This document shows, piece by piece, positions 52,336-62,719 of a DNA stretch of 64,000 nucleotides. Below the pieces are notes generated by a model that saw only the letters and a list, made by a program, of their open reading frames with translations, made no database searches and was not told where the DNA came from. Where the stretch lies: assembly GCF_003863965.1 (NCBI RefSeq), contig NZ_RRCN01000001.1, positions 3,740,304 to 3,804,303 of the forward strand, given 5' to 3'. Position numbers and translations under genes: made by a program. The first letter of the stretch is position 1. Every line of letters begins with the position of its first letter. The DNA comes from Paenibacillus oralis. Its GTDB lineage: Bacteria > Bacillota > Bacilli > Paenibacillales > Paenibacillaceae.

Positions 52336-53421
52336 ATGAACAAAGCCTTCAAACTTTCTCTAGTCATGATGCTCGCCTTCGTGTTGGTTTTGGCCGGCTG
52401 CGGCCAGAAAGCGGCGAACAATAGCGCTGCCAACACGGGTAACGCCGGCAACGCGGCCAATACCGGAAATGCCGGTGCGGGCAACGGCGGAGATACGGCT
52501 TCCGCTTCCGATGTGAAAATCGGTCTCGTCACAGACGTAGGCGGCGTTAACGACAAATCGTTTAACCAATCGGCATGGGAAGCGCTCCAAGCTCTGAACA
52601 AAGAAAAAGGCATCCAAAACCAATATTTGCAAAGCGCAAGCAGCGCGGACTACGTTCCAAACTTGAACCAATTCGTGCAAAACGGCTATGATCTGACTTG
52701 GTCGATCGGCTTTGACCTCGGCGACGCTACAAAACAAGTGGCTGACGCGAATCCAAACGCAAAACTGGCCATTATCGACAACGTGGTTGACGCTCCGAAC
52801 GTGGAATCCGTAACGTTTGCGGAAAATGAAGGGGCTTATCTGGTTGGTGTCGTAGCTGGTTTGACGACAAAAACGAACAAAATCGGTTTTATCGGCGGTG
52901 CGGATAGCCCGGTTATCAAACGCTTTGAAGTGGGTTTCCAAGCGGGCGTAAAAGCGGTTAATCCGGATGCTGAAGTCAAGATCACTTATGCCGGCGCGTA
53001 TGACAAACCGGATGTCGGTAAATCTCTTGCAGGCCAATTGTTTGATTATGGCGCGGATATTATTTTCCCGGCTGCCGGCCAAACCGGTAACGGTGTGTTC
53101 AACGAAGCGACCGCACGCAACAACGCCGGCGGGGCAAACAAATTGTGGGTTATCGGCGTTGACAAAGACCAATCGATTGAATTTGGTGACGAAGTTACTT
53201 TGACCTCGATGATTAAACGCGTTGACGTTGCGGTGAAGAACGTATCCCAACAAGTCATCGACGGTACGTTTAAAGGCGGACAAGTTACCAACCTGACGCT
53301 GAAAGAAGACGGCGTTGGCTTGCCGGAAGAAAATCCGAACCTGAGCAAGGAAATTCTCGACAAAGTGGAAGAATACAAACAAAAAATCGTAAGCGGCGAA
53401 ATCACGGTTCCGGCCGAATAA
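52336..53421 (+). CDS. BMP family nucleoside-binding lipoprotein (NupN/PnrA-like)
   Basis: 361 residues. Signal peptide with lipobox LVLAGC (Cys ~22), an Asn/Ala/Gly-rich spacer, then the BMP/Med fold: KIGLVTDVGGVNDKSFNQSA, with IGFIGGADSPVIKRFEVGFQ and ITYAGAYDKPDVGKSLA. It captures nucleosides for the ABC importer encoded by the next three genes. GGGGGATT precedes ATG 52336. Two hairpins follow the gene, which may keep its message more abundant than the transporter mRNA. Confidence 0.93.
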   Translation: MNKAFKLSLVMMLAFVLVLAGCGQKAANNSAANTGNAGNAANTGNAGAGNGGDTASASDVKIGLVTDVGGVNDKSFNQSAWEALQALNKEKGIQNQYLQSASSADYVPNLNQFVQNGYDLTWSIGFDLGDATKQVADANPNAKLAIIDNVVDAPNVESVTFAENEGAYLVGVVAGLTTKTNKIGFIGGADSPVIKRFEVGFQAGVKAVNPDAEVKITYAGAYDKPDVGKSLAGQLFDYGADIIFPAAGQTGNGVFNEATARNNAGGANKLWVIGVDKDQSIEFGDEVTLTSMIKRVDVAVKNVSQQVIDGTFKGGQVTNLTLKEDGVGLPEENPNLSKEILDKVEEYKQKIVSGEITVPAE

Positions 53422-53439
53422 TCAAGCGGCTTCAAATTC

Positions 53440-53529
53440 CGGCTGGGTTTCAGCCGGTAGCAATCAAGCAGCAGTAAACATAGCAATCAAGCAGGCAAGG
53501 CCAGTGGATGAACTGGCCTTGTTGCTTGC
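53440..53529 (+). promoter_or_regulatory. Intercistronic hairpins after the binding-protein gene
   Basis: CCGGCTG GGTTT CAGCCGG (~53439-53458) is followed by a large stem GCAGGCAAGGCCAGT / ACTGGCCTTGTTGCTTGC (~53490-53529), without a T-run. Typical of segmental mRNA stabilisation or partial attenuation. Confidence 0.55.
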
Positions 53530-53558
53530 GTATATCCCAAAATGGTGAGGGTGATTTC

Positions 53559-55097
53559 ATGAATGCCGAGGCTCCCGTAGTCGAGTTGAAGCAAATCACA
53601 AAGCGTTTTCCCGGCATAGTGGCCAACGATTCCATCAGCCTGACCCTGAAAAAAGGGGAAATTCACGCGCTTCTCGGCGAGAATGGTGCAGGCAAATCAA
53701 CGTTAATGAACATTTTGTTCGGGCTCTATCAACCCGATGAGGGCACGATCGAGATGAACGGCCAAACGGTAACGATCGACAGTCCCAATAAAGCGATCAA
53801 GTTGGGAATAGGCATGGTTCACCAGCATTTTAAGCTTGTCCAGCCTTTTACGGTGACCGAGAACATCATTCTCGGCATGGAGCCGAAAAAAGGCGTTAAC
53901 ATCGACTATAAATCGGCGTCCGCCCAAGTGGCGAAATTGTCGGAGCAATACGGCCTTCATGTTAATCCGAACTCGAAAATCCACGATATTTCCGTCGGGA
54001 TGCAACAGCGGGTGGAAATCATGAAGATTTTGTTCCGGGGCGCGGATATACTTATATTTGACGAGCCTACGGCAGTGCTTACGCCGCAGGAAATCGAAGA
54101 GCTGATGGCGATCATGCGCCGGCTCGTCGCCGAAGGGAAATCGATCATCCTGATCACCCACAAGCTGAAGGAAATTATGCAAATTTCCGACCGGGTGACG
54201 ATCATCCGGCGCGGCAAAGTGATCGATACCGTCGAGACGAACAAAACGAATCCGAGCGAACTCGCCGAAAAGATGGTGGGCCGCGGGGTATCGTTCAAAA
54301 TCGACAAAAATGAGCCGAAAATCGGGCAGCCTGTTTTGCAGCTCAGTGAAATCAGGGCAAAGGACAAACACGGCATTCCGGTGCTGGATGGCTTGAATCT
54401 TGATGTGCGGGCGGGGGAAATCGTCGGAATCGCCGGGGTTGACGGCAACGGTCAAACGGAGCTGATCGAAGCGATTACGGGTTTGCGCAAAATCGAATCC
54501 GGATCAATCCGTCTTTCCGGGAAGGAACTCGCGAACCTGCCGACCCGTAAAATCATTGAAAGCGGCGTATCGCATATTCCGGAAGACCGGCACAAGCACG
54601 GGCTCGTCCTCGATTTTTCCATCAGCGAAAACATGGTGCTGGAAACGTATTATAAGCCGCCTTACAGCAGCGGTATGCTGCTTAACCACCGCGCGATCGA
54701 CGAGCATGCCAAGGTTTTGGTCGAGCAGTTCGACGTGCGTACGCCAAGCATCGAGACTAAGGCCCGCTCTTTGTCCGGCGGGAATCAGCAAAAGGCGATT
54801 ATTGCTCGGGAAATAGACAAAAATCCGGACCTGCTTATCGCTGCCCAACCGACGCGGGGGCTTGATGTCGGGGCGATCGAATTCGTGCATAAACAGCTGG
54901 TGGAGCAGCGAGATCAGGGAAAAGCGGTGCTGCTCATTTCCTTCGAGCTGGATGAAATCATGAACGTATCCGACAGGATTGCCGTCATTTACGAGGGGAA
55001 GATCGTCGGCGAAGTGCTTCCGCAGGAAACGAACGATCAAGAACTCGGTCTAATGATGGCCGGAAGCCTGGAACGGGGAGGTCAGTCGATTGGATAA
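53559..55097 (+). CDS. Nucleoside ABC transporter ATP-binding protein (NupO-like)
   Basis: 512 residues with two ABC domains. The first has Walker A GENGAGKSTLM, signature VGMQQRVEI and Walker B ILIFDEPT. The second has a modified Walker A, GVDGNGQTELI, and signature LSGGNQQKAI. This is the usual layout of sugar- and nucleoside-type importers, where the second site is degenerate. The ATG at 53559 follows GTGAGGGTG. It overlaps the next gene by 8 bp. Confidence 0.93.
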   Translation: MNAEAPVVELKQITKRFPGIVANDSISLTLKKGEIHALLGENGAGKSTLMNILFGLYQPDEGTIEMNGQTVTIDSPNKAIKLGIGMVHQHFKLVQPFTVTENIILGMEPKKGVNIDYKSASAQVAKLSEQYGLHVNPNSKIHDISVGMQQRVEIMKILFRGADILIFDEPTAVLTPQEIEELMAIMRRLVAEGKSIILITHKLKEIMQISDRVTIIRRGKVIDTVETNKTNPSELAEKMVGRGVSFKIDKNEPKIGQPVLQLSEIRAKDKHGIPVLDGLNLDVRAGEIVGIAGVDGNGQTELIEAITGLRKIESGSIRLSGKELANLPTRKIIESGVSHIPEDRHKHGLVLDFSISENMVLETYYKPPYSSGMLLNHRAIDEHAKVLVEQFDVRTPSIETKARSLSGGNQQKAIIAREIDKNPDLLIAAQPTRGLDVGAIEFVHKQLVEQRDQGKAVLLISFELDEIMNVSDRIAVIYEGKIVGEVLPQETNDQELGLMMAGSLERGGQSIG

Positions 55098-56163
55098 ACT
55101 GCGCAAAATATTTACGATGGACAGCCTGATCGTCCCGCTTGTGGCGATATTGCTCGGGCTGCTGGTCGGTGCCGTGGTCATGCTGATCGGCGGCTATAAT
55201 CCGTTAGTGGCTTACGGCGCCTTAATTAAGCGGGTCGTCGGCAATCCGTACGATTTCGGCGAAACGATCCGGCAGATTACGCCGCTTATTTTCACCGGTT
55301 TGGCGGTTGCTTTTGCGTTCCGTTCCGGGATGTTCAACATCGGTGCGGACGGGCAGGTGCTTATCGGCATGACGACCGCTACGGCCGTCTCGCTGTCCTT
55401 TGCGGGCTTGCCGTCCGCTATCCTCGTGCCGCTCGCGGTCATCGCCGGCGGGATCGCCGGAGGACTTTGGGCCGCCATCGCCGGGTATCTTAAGGCTAAA
55501 CGAGGTATTAACGAGGTTATTACGACGATCATGCTCAACTGGACGGCCTTGTACTTATCCAATTACGTGATCCGAAACTTCTTTTTGCTGAAAGGCCAAA
55601 ACCGTTCCGAGGATATCGAAGCTTCGGCGTCGATGACGTTCCTGTTTGGGATATTCAACAATGCCCGGCTCCATTGGGGAACGGTCATCGCCCTTTTGGC
55701 AGCGGTATTTTTCTTCGTATACCTTTGGAAAACGAAACAAGGGTACGAAATGCGTTCGGTTGGCCTTAACCCGAACGCAGCTGAGTACGCGGGGATGAAC
55801 GTTGGCCGCAATGTGGTGAAGGCGATGTTCATCAGCGGCGTGTTTGCCGGGCTGGCGGGCACGTTCGAAGTGCTGGGCGTTTTTCACTATCAGTCGGTAT
55901 ACGCCGCATCGCCGGGTTACGGGTTCGACGGGATCGCCGTAGCGTTGCTTGGGATGAACCATCCTTTCGGCGTAGTCCTGGGCGCTATTCTTTACGGCGT
56001 GCTGACTTACGGTTCGGCCGGGATGAGCTTTGCCGCCAAAGTCCCGCCGGAGCTGATCAAGATCGTACTCGGTTCGATCATATTCTTCATTGCCGCTCAG
56101 GGCATCGTACGGTTGGTACTGAAGCCTTTCTTCCTGAAGCGTAAGAAAGAGAAGGTGTTGTGA
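55090..56163 (+). CDS. Nucleoside ABC transporter permease 1 (NupP-like)
   Basis: 357 residues, about ten membrane segments, of the BPD_transp_2 family. Conserved NIGADGQVLIGM and GFDGIAVALLGMNHP identify the general nucleoside importer group. The start is TTG 55090, with GGGAGG 6-8 bp upstream, overlapping the ATPase gene. Translational coupling is likely. Confidence 0.93.
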   Translation: MDKLRKIFTMDSLIVPLVAILLGLLVGAVVMLIGGYNPLVAYGALIKRVVGNPYDFGETIRQITPLIFTGLAVAFAFRSGMFNIGADGQVLIGMTTATAVSLSFAGLPSAILVPLAVIAGGIAGGLWAAIAGYLKAKRGINEVITTIMLNWTALYLSNYVIRNFFLLKGQNRSEDIEASASMTFLFGIFNNARLHWGTVIALLAAVFFFVYLWKTKQGYEMRSVGLNPNAAEYAGMNVGRNVVKAMFISGVFAGLAGTFEVLGVFHYQSVYAASPGYGFDGIAVALLGMNHPFGVVLGAILYGVLTYGSAGMSFAAKVPPELIKIVLGSIIFFIAAQGIVRLVLKPFFLKRKKEKVL

Positions 56164-56164
56164 T

Positions 56165-57124
56165 ATGGACGTACTCACGCTGCTTGGTCAACTGCTCAAT
56201 TCAACCCTTGTATTTTCGACCGCGCTGATTTTTACGGCGCTGGGCGGCATTTTTTCGGAGCGTTCCGGCGTGGTGAATATCGGTTTGGAAGGTTTGATGA
56301 TCTTCGGGGCGTTTGCGGCCGGCGTAGGCACCTATTACGCCCAGGAGGCCGGAATGGGAGGATTCGCTCCATGGATCGGAGTGCTGGCGGCCATCGTTGT
56401 CGGCGCTTTGGGGGCGCTTATTCACGCGGTTGCCTCCATCACGTTCAAAGCGGATCAGACGATCAGCGGGATCGTCATCAACTTTTTGGCGGCGGGCCTG
56501 ACCGTATACATCGTCAAGCTGCTGTTTGAGGGGGCGGCGGAAACGCCGCTGGTAGACGTATTCCAGAAATACGCCATCCCGGTGCTCCGGGATATCCCGA
56601 TCATCGGGCCGGGCGTCTTCAACTCCTATCCGACGACGTATCTGGCGTTGATTCTGGTCGTGGTCGTTTATTTCGTTTTGTTCAAAACGCCGTTTGGCCT
56701 GCGCCTTCGCGCCGTGGGCGAACATCCGAGCGCGGCCGATACGCTGGGGGTCAACGTAACCCGCATGCGTTACATCGGCGTGCTGCTTAGCGGTGCCTTG
56801 GCGGGTATTGGCGGCGCTACGATTACGCTGACGACAACAAGTACGTTTGCCCACAATACGATTTCCGGGCAAGGGTACATTGCGATTGCGGCGATGATTT
56901 TCGGCAAATGGAATCCGCTGGGCGCGTTCGGAGCGGCGATGTTCTTCGGTTTCTCCCAGGCGATCCGCAACTATGTGCAGTTGTTTGAATGGTCGAGAAG
57001 CATACCGCAGGAGTTTATTTTTATGATTCCGTACGTCCTGACGATCATCGTGCTTGTTGGCGCGGTAGGCCGCTCGTCGGCTCCGTCCGCGTTGGGAACG
57101 CCATACGATCCGGGAAAAAGGTAA
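56165..57124 (+). CDS. Nucleoside ABC transporter permease 2 (NupQ-like)
   Basis: 319 residues with nine or ten membrane segments. It carries the family feature VVNIGLEGLMIFGAFAA and ISGQGYIAIAAMIFGKWNPL. Starts 1 bp after the first permease. It completes a B. subtilis NupNOPQ-type importer. Confidence 0.93.
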   Translation: MDVLTLLGQLLNSTLVFSTALIFTALGGIFSERSGVVNIGLEGLMIFGAFAAGVGTYYAQEAGMGGFAPWIGVLAAIVVGALGALIHAVASITFKADQTISGIVINFLAAGLTVYIVKLLFEGAAETPLVDVFQKYAIPVLRDIPIIGPGVFNSYPTTYLALILVVVVYFVLFKTPFGLRLRAVGEHPSAADTLGVNVTRMRYIGVLLSGALAGIGGATITLTTTSTFAHNTISGQGYIAIAAMIFGKWNPLGAFGAAMFFGFSQAIRNYVQLFEWSRSIPQEFIFMIPYVLTIIVLVGAVGRSSAPSALGTPYDPGKR

Positions 57125-57159
57125 AAACCCGTGAAAAGCATTATAGAAGACTATATCAA

Positions 57160-57195
57160 AGGGATGCTGCGTTAAAGCGCAAGCATCTCTTTTTT
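57160..57195 (+). terminator. Terminator of the nucleoside importer operon
   Basis: GGGATGCTGCG / GCGCAAGCATCTC, loop of about 6 bases, then TTTTTTT. Confidence 0.85.
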
Positions 57196-57359
57196 TCGCA
57201 AAAGGTCCGTGACACGAGCCCTTTTTTTCAAGTCAAGGCGATGGTGCAGGCACTGATGATGACAGGCGAATATGTTAGGTTGAACACTAAATAGCCGATT
57301 AAAACAGCTCATCCCAAACGGTTTGTCGGCTATGAACTAACCTGACAGGAGGAGTTAAG

Positions 57360-57647
57360 ATGGGTAGAACGGTGACGAAGAAAGACGCCGAGAAATTGCT
57401 AGGCAAGGACATTGTTGCTTACAAAAAGGATGGTAGCATTGTCACGGGGAAACTGGTGAAAATCAGCGGCAACCGCCTGTACGTCCGCCCGAAATCCGGT
57501 AAAAAAGTGCATACGAAAGCGATTGCCCCGCTCGTTTTGTTTGATCTGCTGGCTATCGGCACATCGCCCTTTGCTTTCGGTGGCTTTGGACCCTTTGGGT
57601 TTGGCGGCTTCGGGCCCTTCGGGTTTGGTGGCCCGTTCATTTGGTAA
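57360..57647 (+). CDS. Small protein with Sm-like N-terminus and GFGPFGFGG repeats
   Basis: 95 residues. Residues ~14-55 (GKDIVAYKKDGSIVTGKLVK, then ISGNRLYVRPKSGKKVHTKA) resemble a small beta-barrel (SH3 or Sm-like). Residues ~72-95 consist of three near-identical Gly/Phe/Pro units: GGFGPFGF, GGFGPFGF and GGPFIW. GGAGGAG stands 7 bp before the ATG. Such aromatic-glycine tails occur in spore-coat and surface proteins, but I recognise no family. Converges with the GNAT gene. Confidence 0.75.
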   Translation: MGRTVTKKDAEKLLGKDIVAYKKDGSIVTGKLVKISGNRLYVRPKSGKKVHTKAIAPLVLFDLLAIGTSPFAFGGFGPFGFGGFGPFGFGGPFIW

Positions 57648-57653
57648 AGCGGC

Positions 57654-58109
57654 CTAAGTACAGAAATTTAGTATTTTTTCCATTTCGTAGCATTTCGTTG
57701 CCTCAATGAAACGCTTCGAACGGTATCCTAATTTTCGGTAAAACAGGTGGGCTCGGGTGTTGTCCCGGTCCACCAACACTTTTGCGCGTATGCACTCGCG
57801 CGAAGCGGCAAAATGCTCCGCGTGCAGCATCAGCGTCTGGCCGTAGCGCTTGCGCTGATAAGCGGGGGCAACCGCCATCATATCGATATACAGCAAATCG
57901 CCATGCACGAGAAAATGAATAAACGCCACCGGATCGGCCTCATAATAAGGCGAGGCTACCAGCGTGACGCCGTGCGAAAGCCGCTTCGGCAGTTCTTTCA
58001 GGATCTTTTCGATTTCGTGGGGAGGCAAACTCGAATGGGGGACGAGCTGCTTTTGAACGAGATCGAAAATGACGGGATCGTCCTGCTTTGGTCTTCTGTA
58101 GCGGATCAT
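57654..58109 (-). CDS. GNAT family N-acetyltransferase
   Basis: 151 residues. The acetyl-CoA site is AVAPAYQRKRYGQTLMLHAE (Q/R-x2-G/Y pattern), followed by VDRDNTRAHLFYRKLGYRSK, a standard GNAT end. The ATG at 58109 has GGAGGAG 9 bp upstream. Substrate unknown. The stop lies 6 bp from the stop of the convergent small gene. Confidence 0.88.
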   Translation of the reverse strand: MIRYRRPKQDDPVIFDLVQKQLVPHSSLPPHEIEKILKELPKRLSHGVTLVASPYYEADPVAFIHFLVHGDLLYIDMMAVAPAYQRKRYGQTLMLHAEHFAASRECIRAKVLVDRDNTRAHLFYRKLGYRSKRFIEATKCYEMEKILNFCT

Positions 58110-58261
58110 GCGATGGTTCTCCTCCTTGCCGCGCATCTGTTTGGGCGCCGCCATTTATCTTATGAGAGCGGGGGGAGAGGTGTTCCAGTCAAAAGTTTTC
58201 CTTCGATAGGGTATTGACTCTATGTGTAAAGTAATCATATAATGTTCCTAAACATTTTATG

Positions 58262-58612
58262 ACACATACTGAATCGGCGATGATGAGGACGAAGGTTTAG
58301 GGGCTCTTTGCTCAGAGAGTGGATGGATTTGCTGAGACCACCACCAAAATCCCTTAAATGCGAGCTCACCTCGGAGCTGTTTTCCTGAAAAGCTGCAAGC
58401 CATTCCGCGGTGACGCTTGCGAACAAGGCCTATTAGGGGAAATCGTCAGGTCCGCGTTATGGACTTCGGGTAAGGGTAACAAGCGCCGTACTCGATAAGG
58501 CTTGGCACTGTGAGGTGCCGGGTGAAAATGGGTGGTACCACGAAAGGATGCAAACCTTTCGTCCCTCGGAACAGGAGACTGCTTCCGGCGGACGGAAGGT
58601 TTTTTTATTTGC
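58262..58612 (+). promoter_or_regulatory. T-box leader of ilvB, probably leucine-specific
   Basis: The T-box core TGGGTGGTACCACG (58529-58542) is followed by a terminator, ACCTTTCGTCC / GGACGGAAGGT with a T-run (58555-58607). Stem I is visible from ~58262 to ~58375 with CAGAGAG at 58313. In its 3' side CTCA (in GCGAGCTCACCTC) lies where the specifier is expected, giving CUC, a leucine codon. Uncharged tRNA-Leu would pair and prevent termination. The specifier choice is by eye. Confidence 0.85.
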
Positions 58613-58629
58613 AATGTGATTTAATAAGA

Positions 58630-58653
58630 GTTCAAAAAGTCGGCTTTTTGAGC
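58630..58653 (+). repeat. Family E remnant, copy E4
   Basis: GTTCAAAAAGTCGGCTTTTTGAGCAAC joins a left end to a shortened right end with almost no interior. It forms a hairpin between the T-box terminator and the ilvB ribosome binding site. Confidence 0.55.
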
Positions 58654-58677
58654 AACCTTTAAAAAGGAGGATGACTG

Positions 58678-60423
58678 ATGAGCGCGCAAACTCCAGAAGT
58701 GCGGTCTACAGAACAATTACGTGAGAAATGGATGAAGCCGGAAGTCATTACGGGCTCGGAAATACTGCTTCGCAGTTTGCTTTTGGAAGGTGTCGAATGC
58801 GTCTTCGGTTATCCGGGCGGCGCGGTATTGTATATTTACGATGCGTTGTACGGTTTTACCGATTTCCATCACTTGCTGACCAGACATGAGCAGGGCGCCA
58901 TTCATGCGGCGGACGGTTACGCCCGCGCCACCGGCAAAGTCGGCGTGTGCATCGCCACCTCCGGACCGGGGGCGACCAACCTGGTAACAGGGATCGCCAC
59001 CGCATTTATGGATTCCGTACCGCTGGTTGTCATTACCGGCAACGTTGCGACCAGCCTGATCGGCACCGACGCTTTCCAGGAAGCGGACATTACCGGCATT
59101 ACGATGCCGATTACGAAACATAGCTATCTTGTAAGAAACGTGGAGGATCTGCCGCGCATTATCCACGAGGCGTTCCATATTGCCAACACGGGACGCAAAG
59201 GGCCGGTGCTGATCGATATTCCGAAGGACGTGTCGGCGGCCAAAACCCTGTTCGAACCGGTGCAAACGGTCAACCTGCGCGGCTACAATCCGACGGTCGT
59301 ACCAAACCGGCTGCAGCTCGACAAACTGGCGGCGGCGATCGGGGAAGCGGAGCGTCCGGTGATTATCGCCGGCGGCGGAGTCGTCTATTCCGGCGGCCAT
59401 GAGCAACTGTTCGAATTCGTGAATAAGACACAAATTCCGATTACGACGACACTGCTCGGCTTGGGCGCTTTCCCGAGCGGCCATGAGCTGTGGATGGGCA
59501 TGCCGGGGATGCACGGCACCTATACGGCCAATCAATCGATCCAGCAGTCGGACTTGCTGATCAATATCGGGGCCCGGTTCGATGACCGGGTGACGGGCAA
59601 GCTGGACGGTTTTGCGTCTCGCGCAAAAATCGTCCACATCGACATCGATCCGGCCGAAATTGGCAAAAACGTGCATGCCGACATTCCGATCGTCGGCGAT
59701 GTGAAGACGGTGCTGGAAATGCTGAACCCGCTCGTATCCCGGGCGGACAAGGCGGATGCCTGGAGAGAGCAAATCCGGCAGTCCAAGCTCGATAAACCGC
59801 TGAAGTACAAAGACTCGAACACCGAGTTGAAACCGCAGTGGGTCATCGAAATGCTGAATGAAACCACGGGCGGCGAAGCGATCGTCACCACGGATGTCGG
59901 ACAGCATCAAATGTGGGCGGCGCAATTTTACAAATTCAATCAGCCGCGGTCCTGGATCACTTCCGGCGGCCTCGGAACGATGGGTTTCGGGTTCCCTTCG
60001 GCGATCGGCGCGCAGATGGCGTTCCCGGACAGGCTGGTCATCTCGATCAACGGCGACGGCGGTATGCAAATGTGCTCCCAGGAGCTGGCCATTTGCGCCA
60101 TCAACAACATACCGGTGAAGATCGTCGTCATCAACAACCAGGTACTCGGGATGGTTCGCCAATGGCAGGAGCTGATTTACGACAATCGTTATAGCCATAT
60201 CAACCTCGAGGGCAGCCCGGATTTCGTGAAGCTCGCTGAAGCGTACGGCGTTAAAGGTTTGCGGGCCGCGAGCAAGGAAGATGCCAAACGGGTATGGCAG
60301 GAAGCGCTCGATACGCCGGGACCGGTGTTGGTGGAATTCATGGTGAGCAAAGAGGAGAACGTATATCCGATGGTTCCCCAAGGTTCTACCATCGATCAAA
60401 TGTTGATGGGGGACGGTGAATAA
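58678..60423 (+). CDS. ilvB: Acetolactate synthase, large (catalytic) subunit
   Basis: 581 residues, thiamine-diphosphate enzyme. FGYPGGAVLYIYDAL and TRHEQGAIHAADGYARATGK at the N-terminus, a central FAD-binding domain, and the ThDP motif NGDGGMQMCSQELA. It makes acetolactate for valine and leucine, and acetohydroxybutyrate for isoleucine. The start at 58678 follows AAAGGAGGATG. IlvN follows 2 bp later. Confidence 0.97.
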   Translation: MSAQTPEVRSTEQLREKWMKPEVITGSEILLRSLLLEGVECVFGYPGGAVLYIYDALYGFTDFHHLLTRHEQGAIHAADGYARATGKVGVCIATSGPGATNLVTGIATAFMDSVPLVVITGNVATSLIGTDAFQEADITGITMPITKHSYLVRNVEDLPRIIHEAFHIANTGRKGPVLIDIPKDVSAAKTLFEPVQTVNLRGYNPTVVPNRLQLDKLAAAIGEAERPVIIAGGGVVYSGGHEQLFEFVNKTQIPITTTLLGLGAFPSGHELWMGMPGMHGTYTANQSIQQSDLLINIGARFDDRVTGKLDGFASRAKIVHIDIDPAEIGKNVHADIPIVGDVKTVLEMLNPLVSRADKADAWREQIRQSKLDKPLKYKDSNTELKPQWVIEMLNETTGGEAIVTTDVGQHQMWAAQFYKFNQPRSWITSGGLGTMGFGFPSAIGAQMAFPDRLVISINGDGGMQMCSQELAICAINNIPVKIVVINNQVLGMVRQWQELIYDNRYSHINLEGSPDFVKLAEAYGVKGLRAASKEDAKRVWQEALDTPGPVLVEFMVSKEENVYPMVPQGSTIDQMLMGDGE

Positions 60424-60425
60424 GA

Positions 60426-60908
60426 ATGATGAAACACGCCATTTCCATATTGGTAAACGATCAGCCAGGTGTTTTGCAGCGCGTGTCCGGCCTGTTCGGC
60501 CGGCGCGGCTTTAATATCGAGAGCATCACGGTGGGCCAGTCCGAGGAGGAAGGCTTGTCCCGGATGGTTATCGTGACCCAAGGGGACGACAAGACGCTAG
60601 AGCAAATCGAAAAGCAGCTTTATAAATTAATCGATGTCATCAAGGTCGTCAATTTGAGCTCCAGACCGATGGTTTCCCGGGAGCTGGCTTTGATCAAGGT
60701 CAAAGCCGAGCCGGCCGAACGCCCTGAAATTATGGGAGTCGTGGAAACGTTCCGTGCGGCGGTCGTCGATATCGGCCCGTCCAGCTTGATGGTGCAGGTG
60801 GTCGGCGATACCGACAAAATCGATGCGATGATCGAACTGCTCCGGCCTTACGGCATACGGGAACTTAGCCGTACGGGCGTGACCGCCATGATTCGCGGCA
60901 ACGCCTAA
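60426..60908 (+). CDS. ilvN: Acetolactate synthase, small regulatory subunit
   Basis: 160 residues starting MMKHAISILVNDQPGVLQRV, an ACT domain that binds valine for feedback control, followed by the C-terminal ALS_ss_C domain. RRGFNIESITVGQSEE is a family hallmark. It starts 2 bp after the ilvB stop; ATG 60429 is a second possibility. Confidence 0.96.
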   Translation: MMKHAISILVNDQPGVLQRVSGLFGRRGFNIESITVGQSEEEGLSRMVIVTQGDDKTLEQIEKQLYKLIDVIKVVNLSSRPMVSRELALIKVKAEPAERPEIMGVVETFRAAVVDIGPSSLMVQVVGDTDKIDAMIELLRPYGIRELSRTGVTAMIRGNA

Positions 60909-60952
60909 AACGAAAGCCTTAAGTCCAAGTAAACAATCAGGAATGTTAACTA

Positions 60953-60970
60953 AGCCGTTTTTACGGCTTC
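60953..60970 (+). promoter_or_regulatory. Hairpin in the ilvN-ilvC gap
   Basis: AAGCCG TTTTTA CGGCTT, with more GC-rich sequence (CTTCCGCCGGCGGG) behind. No T-run follows; a processing or stabilising element is possible. Confidence 0.4.
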
Positions 60971-61044
60971 GGCTTCCGCCGGCGGGCGGGGGTTTGAGCG
61001 GATGGACAGCAGCGCTTTATCTCGTTATGGCGTCGATCCGTTGA

Positions 61045-62118
<1,074 letters not shown>

Positions 62119-62144
62119 TAAGAATAATATAGATGAAGTAATAT

Positions 62145-62191
62145 AAACCCAATGCGGCCGCGCTTAAGCGTGGGCCGCATTGGGTTTTTTT
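62145..62191 (+). terminator. Terminator after ilvC
   Basis: AACCCAATGCGGCC / GGCCGCATTGGGTT with a 12-base loop, followed by TTTTTT. Confidence 0.9.
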
Positions 62192-62255
62192 AGATTATAT
62201 ATAAAATTTCAGGCCGGGTAGAGGCTGAAGAGGCAGGTAGGGGGGAGGAGAAGAG

Positions 62256-62465
62256 AACTGGAGGCTAAGGGACCTCAGAGGCGTTATTTGCGAAAAAACG
62301 AAGGTGCGCAAAATGTAACGGACACAAAAGACCTTATTTACCTCAAATCGGCCCGGGTGAGATCGTTTAGAGCTAAATAGAGTCATGTGTGTCAGTTAGG
62401 CTGGGAAATACCCGGGAAATGGACGGATAGCGTCGCTGGAGTCCGTTAGAGCAGCGTCCACAGAT
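62256..62465 (+). repeat. Family C quadripartite repeat, copy C2
   Basis: GGAC at 62270 and 62320 (50 bp) and the inverted GTC at 62391 and 62441 (50 bp). It aligns with C1 across its length (CGAAAAAACG, AAAATGTAACGGACACA, GGCTGGGAAATA). It occupies the gap where leuA would be in the B. subtilis ilv-leu operon. The rest of 62119-62719 shows the ilvC terminator and AT-rich upstream DNA of leuB. Confidence 0.85.
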
Positions 62466-62719
62466 TAGAAAGAGCGTCAGCGTCATTTCAGTCCGTTACG
62501 GGAGCGGAAACCGGATACCGGATACGATTTGCATAACATCATCATCTTATAGTCAGAACCTATAACATTAATAGATTTCATATCTTTGTTTATCCTTATC
62601 AGCTATGATACAACAGAAGAAGAGTTAGTGCGAGAAGTGTATTGGGCGTTTCGGCGTGCGAATACAAGCCATGCCGAATATTTGTACTTTGAAATAGCTA
62701 AAAAAGGGAGCTGGAAGCA

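Noticed and set aside
58717..60399. 560-codon minus-strand open frame opposite ilvB
   Set aside because: A shadow of ilvB: codon bias leaves the opposite strand free of stops. There is no family resemblance.
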